9,337 bases of DNA, taken from an uncultured Peptococcaceae bacterium. Lineage in GTDB: Bacteria > Bacillota > Desulfitobacteriia > Desulfitobacteriales > Syntrophobotulaceae. Both the position numbers and the translations under genes were made by a program. The notes below the pieces were generated by a model, which had not been told where the DNA came from, ran no database searches, and saw only the letters and a program-made list of their open reading frames with translations. Below are positions 6,611 through 9,337 of this stretch, in pieces; the first letter of the stretch is position 1, and every line of letters starts with the position of its first letter. Where the stretch lies: positions 1-9,337 of the forward strand of contig CALBJS010000155.1 of NCBI GenBank assembly GCA_937892995.1. Reading direction: 5' to 3'.

Positions 6611-8065
6611 CTACCAATTACTCTTATTTCTCCAGAAATCCGGCTGAAGCAAGACCAGGAAAGTCATTAATTCCAAACGACCCAGAAACATGCAAATAAT
6701 CATAACAATCTTTCCTAAGGATAAGACAGAAGCATAGGTAGTAGCAGGTCCTACCACTCCAAACCCTGGTCCTACATTCCCTAAGGCGGCAATAGCTGCC
6801 CCCATGGCATCAAAAGGCTCAAAGCCAACTGCAGCAAGAATAGTAGAAGCACAGACAAAAGTTAAGATAAATAAGAAAAAGAATCTGGTAACGTTTCTTA
6901 AGATGAGAGGATCAACAACTTTTCCCGCCGAGAAAACATTGGTAACCAGCTGGGGATGAATGGCTTGCTTGATCTGAACTACTCCCATCTTAAACAACAA
7001 AACAATCCTGGCTACCTTTAGGCCTCCGGAAGTCGAAGCCGCACAACCTCCAATGAACATCAGAAAGAAAAGGAGCATTTTTGCTAAGCTGGGCCAAATG
7101 TCAAAATCGGTAATTGCAAATCCTGTAGTAGTCATCACCGATACTACCTGAAAGGCCGCTCCCCTTAAAGCAAAACTCCATTCATATCCACCCTGAAAAA
7201 TAAGTGACAAGGTAACGACCGAGGTGGCCAAGAGTATGATTGCCAAATAGACCTTCAGCTCAGTGTTCCTGATAAGATTTATTCTTCCTTTACGCCAAGT
7301 ATTAATATATATTGTAAAATTTATCCCTGATAAGGTCATGAAGATAATCAAAATTAACTCTATTAACCAAGAATTATAAGCACCGATACTGGCATTTTTC
7401 GTAGAAAACCCTCCGGTAGCCATACAGGAAAAAGCATGATTTATGGCATCAAATAAGGGCATCCCGGCTAGTTTCAAAAGTATTATCCCGCTAATTGTTA
7501 AACCACTATAAATACCCCAGAGGAGCATTGCCGTCTGGCGAATCTTAGGGGAGACTCTTTCCTTATCCGGACCGGTTATTTCAGCTTTAAAAAGATGGAC
7601 GGCACCCATCCCCATCCTGGGAAGGAGAAGAATAAAGAAGACAATAATCCCCATACCTCCAAGCCAGTGAGAAAGGCTTCTCCATAATAACAAGCTTCGG
7701 GGTAAGATCTCAATATCGCTAAGAATAGTAGCCCCAGTCGCTGTAAATCCTGAGGTCGTTTCGAACAAAGCATCTAAATAATTAGGAATATAGCCTGAAA
7801 GATAATACGGGAAAGCACCGATGAAAGATGCCAGAATCCAGATCCCGGCAACTGTAGCAAAACCCTCCCTCAGTCCCATCTGATCTTTCATATGACCCTT
7901 CTTCCATAGAATCAGCCCCAAAACAATCGTCACTAACGCTGTTAAAGCAAAGGCCGGAACAGCAGGATCATTGTCATAGATTCCAAGGAGCAAAGGAATA
8001 AGCATAATCATCCCATAAGCTGTTAGTAATCTGCCCTGAATGGCTTGAAGCAGTGTAAAATTCAA
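6611..8065 (-). CDS. trkH: Trk/Ktr potassium uptake channel subunit (TrkH family)
   Basis: This integral membrane protein of 484 residues, if started at the TTG at 8065, is the ion-conducting subunit of a TrkAH/KtrAB K+ uptake system. The four pseudo-repeats each show a filter segment: TSGFTATGATI, SCMATGGFSTKNAS, VMTTTGFAITDFD and ALGNVGPGFGVVG, all with the conserved glycine. HWLGGMGIIVFFILLLP and GGCAASTSGGLKVAR are further family blocks. An in-frame TTG at 8083 would add 6 residues but has no good ribosome site, whereas the TTG at 8065 has AAGGAAG 7 nt upstream and gives an N-terminus MNFTLLQAIQGRLL, as in relatives. The regulatory RCK subunit (TrkA/KtrA) is not present. It is a tandem paralogue of the gene upstream, and the sigma-54 activator follows after 19 bp. 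Confidence 0.93.
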   Translation of the reverse strand: MNFTLLQAIQGRLLTAYGMIMLIPLLLGIYDNDPAVPAFALTALVTIVLGLILWKKGHMKDQMGLREGFATVAGIWILASFIGAFPYYLSGYIPNYLDALFETTSGFTATGATILSDIEILPRSLLLWRSLSHWLGGMGIIVFFILLLPRMGMGAVHLFKAEITGPDKERVSPKIRQTAMLLWGIYSGLTISGIILLKLAGMPLFDAINHAFSCMATGGFSTKNASIGAYNSWLIELILIIFMTLSGINFTIYINTWRKGRINLIRNTELKVYLAIILLATSVVTLSLIFQGGYEWSFALRGAAFQVVSVMTTTGFAITDFDIWPSLAKMLLFFLMFIGGCAASTSGGLKVARIVLLFKMGVVQIKQAIHPQLVTNVFSAGKVVDPLILRNVTRFFFLFILTFVCASTILAAVGFEPFDAMGAAIAALGNVGPGFGVVGPATTYASVLSLGKIVMIICMFLGRLELMTFLVLLQPDFWRNKSNW

Positions 8066-8072
8066 TCCGATT

Positions 8073-8079
8073 CTTCCTT
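8073..8079 (-). promoter_or_regulatory. Ribosome binding site that decides the trkH start (TTG at 8065)
   Basis: AAGGAAG on the minus strand sits 7 nt before the TTG at 8063-8065. The alternative TTG at 8081-8083 lies upstream of this site and has only an AT-rich sequence before it, so the downstream TTG is preferred. Confidence 0.6.
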
Positions 8080-8113
8080 CCAAAATAATAATTGCCTAAT
8101 TACTATAATCAAC

Positions 8114-8125
8114 TACTCTAGAGTA
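8114..8125. repeat. 12-bp perfect palindrome upstream of trkH
   Basis: TACTCTAGAGTA is a perfect palindrome in the 128-bp gap between the two trkH genes. On the minus strand a -10-like TATAGT follows about 6 nt downstream, but no clear -35 box is present. It could be an operator; nothing else supports that. Confidence 0.3.
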
Positions 8126-8193
8126 AATAAAAAGTTTGCACCAAAATTCCCAAAGAAATAAATAGACTCTGCCCTTTCCTGACCGCAAGGAAA

Positions 8194-9337
8194 TTAGGAC
8201 TTGTAATTTCTCCAAAACTCAGGCTGGGTTAAAACCAGGATAGTAAACAGCTCAAGTCTCCCTAAAAGCATACAAGCTGTAAAAACCACCTTGGCAAAGA
8301 GAGAAACAGATGCAAAATTGACCATGGGACCTACTATCCCAAACCCAGGGCCGACATTGCCAAGTGTTGTCGCCACGGCTGACATGGCATCAAAGGGCTC
8401 TAATCCGGTCCCCGTTATGAGGATAGTGGCACACACAAATACCATCATAAATAAGAAAAAAAATCTACCCACAGAGCTTAAAACCATCGGATCTACCGGT
8501 CTTCCCTGAAACATAATATTTACAACAAGATGAGGATTCAGGACTTGTTTGATTTGAGCCCAGCTCATCTTTAAAAGCAAAATAAATCTTGCTACCTTAA
8601 TTCCACCGGTAGTAGATCCGGCACTTCCCCCTATAAACATTAAGAAAAACAAAACCATCTTGGCAAGTCCGGGCCATTTATCAAAGTCCACCGTAGCAAA
8701 ACCGGTAGTCGTCATTATCGAGGTTACTTGAAATACTGCCTGCCGCAGAGCTGTCCCCAGAGGCAAGCCACTCTGTATCAAGAGCGAGTAGGCTACAATT
8801 CCAGAAGCCAGGAGCAGAATAACAATATATACCCTAAATTCTTGATCCTTGAAAATGGTTGAAGGTCCTCGGCTCCAAGCATTGATATACAATTTAAAAT
8901 TAACACCGGCGATAACCATAAATAAGATGAGGATCACCTCAATAGCCAGGTTATTATAGGCAGCTATACTTGCAGCCTTAGTGGAAAACCCTCCGGTGGC
9001 CATTGTCGCCAAAGCATGGTTGAGGGCATCGAATATAGTCATTCCGGCTAAGTAAAGCATGATAATCAGTATTAAGGTGAATCCTGAATAAATGAGCCAT
9101 AAATACAAGGCACCCTTACGAATTCTAGGTAAAATCTTCTCAGAAGTTGGGCCGGGCACTTCGGCGTTAAATAGATGTACCGCACCCATACCCACATTTG
9201 GAAGGAGCAAAATAAATAAGACAATGATACCCATTCCGCCAAGCCAATGGGTCATACTTCTCCAAAGCAAAATACTTTTGGGCAGAGATTCAAGATTTTC
9301 TAAAACGCTTGCACCTGTTGTAGTCAGTCCTGAAACC
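8194..9337 (-). CDS. trkH: Trk/Ktr potassium uptake channel subunit, 5' part beyond window edge
   Basis: The last 380 codons are present and the frame is open to the right edge: residues VSGLTTTGASVLENLESLPKS precede the first internal start-like TTG at 9270, so starting there would be wrong. All four filter segments are seen: VSGLTTTGAS, MATGGFSTKAAS, IMTTTGFATVDFD and TLGNVGPGFGIVG, plus HWLGGMGIIV and GGSAGSTTGGIKVAR. By eye the protein is somewhat over half identical to the TrkH encoded next to it, throughout its length, consistent with an old tandem duplication. The stop is 128 bp before the next trkH start. A weak TTTCCT/AGGAAA hairpin follows the stop, but it lacks a direct T-tract. 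It is the K+-conducting membrane subunit, and no RCK partner is visible. Confidence 0.94.
   Translation of the reverse strand, partial: VSGLTTTGASVLENLESLPKSILLWRSMTHWLGGMGIIVLFILLLPNVGMGAVHLFNAEVPGPTSEKILPRIRKGALYLWLIYSGFTLILIIMLYLAGMTIFDALNHALATMATGGFSTKAASIAAYNNLAIEVILILFMVIAGVNFKLYINAWSRGPSTIFKDQEFRVYIVILLLASGIVAYSLLIQSGLPLGTALRQAVFQVTSIMTTTGFATVDFDKWPGLAKMVLFFLMFIGGSAGSTTGGIKVARFILLLKMSWAQIKQVLNPHLVVNIMFQGRPVDPMVLSSVGRFFFLFMMVFVCATILITGTGLEPFDAMSAVATTLGNVGPGFGIVGPMVNFASVSLFAKVVFTACMLLGRLELFTILVLTQPEFWRNYKS

Noticed and set aside
8175..8193. TTTCCT/AGGAAA hairpin after the upstream trkH as a terminator
   Set aside because: The stem is only 6 bp, mostly A/T at its base, and is followed by GGGCAG rather than T residues.
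8066..8193. c-di-AMP (ydaO-type) riboswitch ahead of trkH
   Set aside because: Such leaders occur before K+ transporters in Firmicutes, but this 128-bp gap is AT-rich, too short and lacks a recognisable multi-stem structure.
1..9337. CRISPR arrays, tRNA or rRNA genes, insertion sequences
   Set aside because: No spaced direct repeats, tRNA-like cloverleaf, transposase frame or terminal inverted repeats were seen.

Overview
This window looks like part of the chromosome of an anaerobic, low-to-mid GC Gram-positive bacterium, probably a clostridial or Peptococcaceae-type Firmicute. The reasons are a ferredoxin-dependent 2-oxoacid oxidoreductase, strong AAGGAGGTG-type ribosome sites, and TTG and GTG starts. 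The taxonomic call is inference only. All supported genes lie on the minus strand, so transcription runs from high to low coordinates.

Region A (9337 to 6611) holds two tandem TrkH/KtrB-type potassium channel subunits. The first is cut by the window edge; the second probably starts at a TTG at 8065. No TrkA/KtrA partner is present. Directly downstream, 19 bp away, is a sigma-54-dependent activator (6591 to 4657) with a PrpR-type N-terminal sensor, a PAS domain, an AAA+ domain and a Fis-type HTH. A strong rho-independent terminator (4590-4624) closes this transcription unit.

Region B (4656 to 4326) is a non-coding control region. It holds the terminator, candidate activator sites and a near-consensus -24/-12 sigma-54 promoter (4357-4371). 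The promoter sits about 20 nt upstream of the porD ribosome site and start region.

Region C (4325 to 394) is a tightly packed operon: delta, alpha, beta and gamma subunits of a pyruvate-type 2-oxoacid:ferredoxin oxidoreductase, followed by an aconitase/isopropylmalate-dehydratase-family large subunit. After a 117-bp gap comes the N-terminus of a GlcD-type FAD-linked 2-hydroxyacid dehydrogenase (276 to 1), cut by the left edge.

The genes suggest an inducible catabolic module. A hydro-lyase would isomerise or hydrate an unsaturated or hydroxy acid, the flavoenzyme would oxidise a 2-hydroxyacid to a 2-oxoacid, and the oxidoreductase would convert that to acyl-CoA, CO2 and reduced ferredoxin. 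The neighbouring PrpR-like activator would sense a pathway acid. Several proteins depart from family norms: the delta subunit has lost exactly one of its two [4Fe-4S] clusters, the gamma subunit has a changed GRGGQG loop, and the aconitase-like protein has altered substrate-site residues. The substrate is unknown, and the module may be an undescribed variant.
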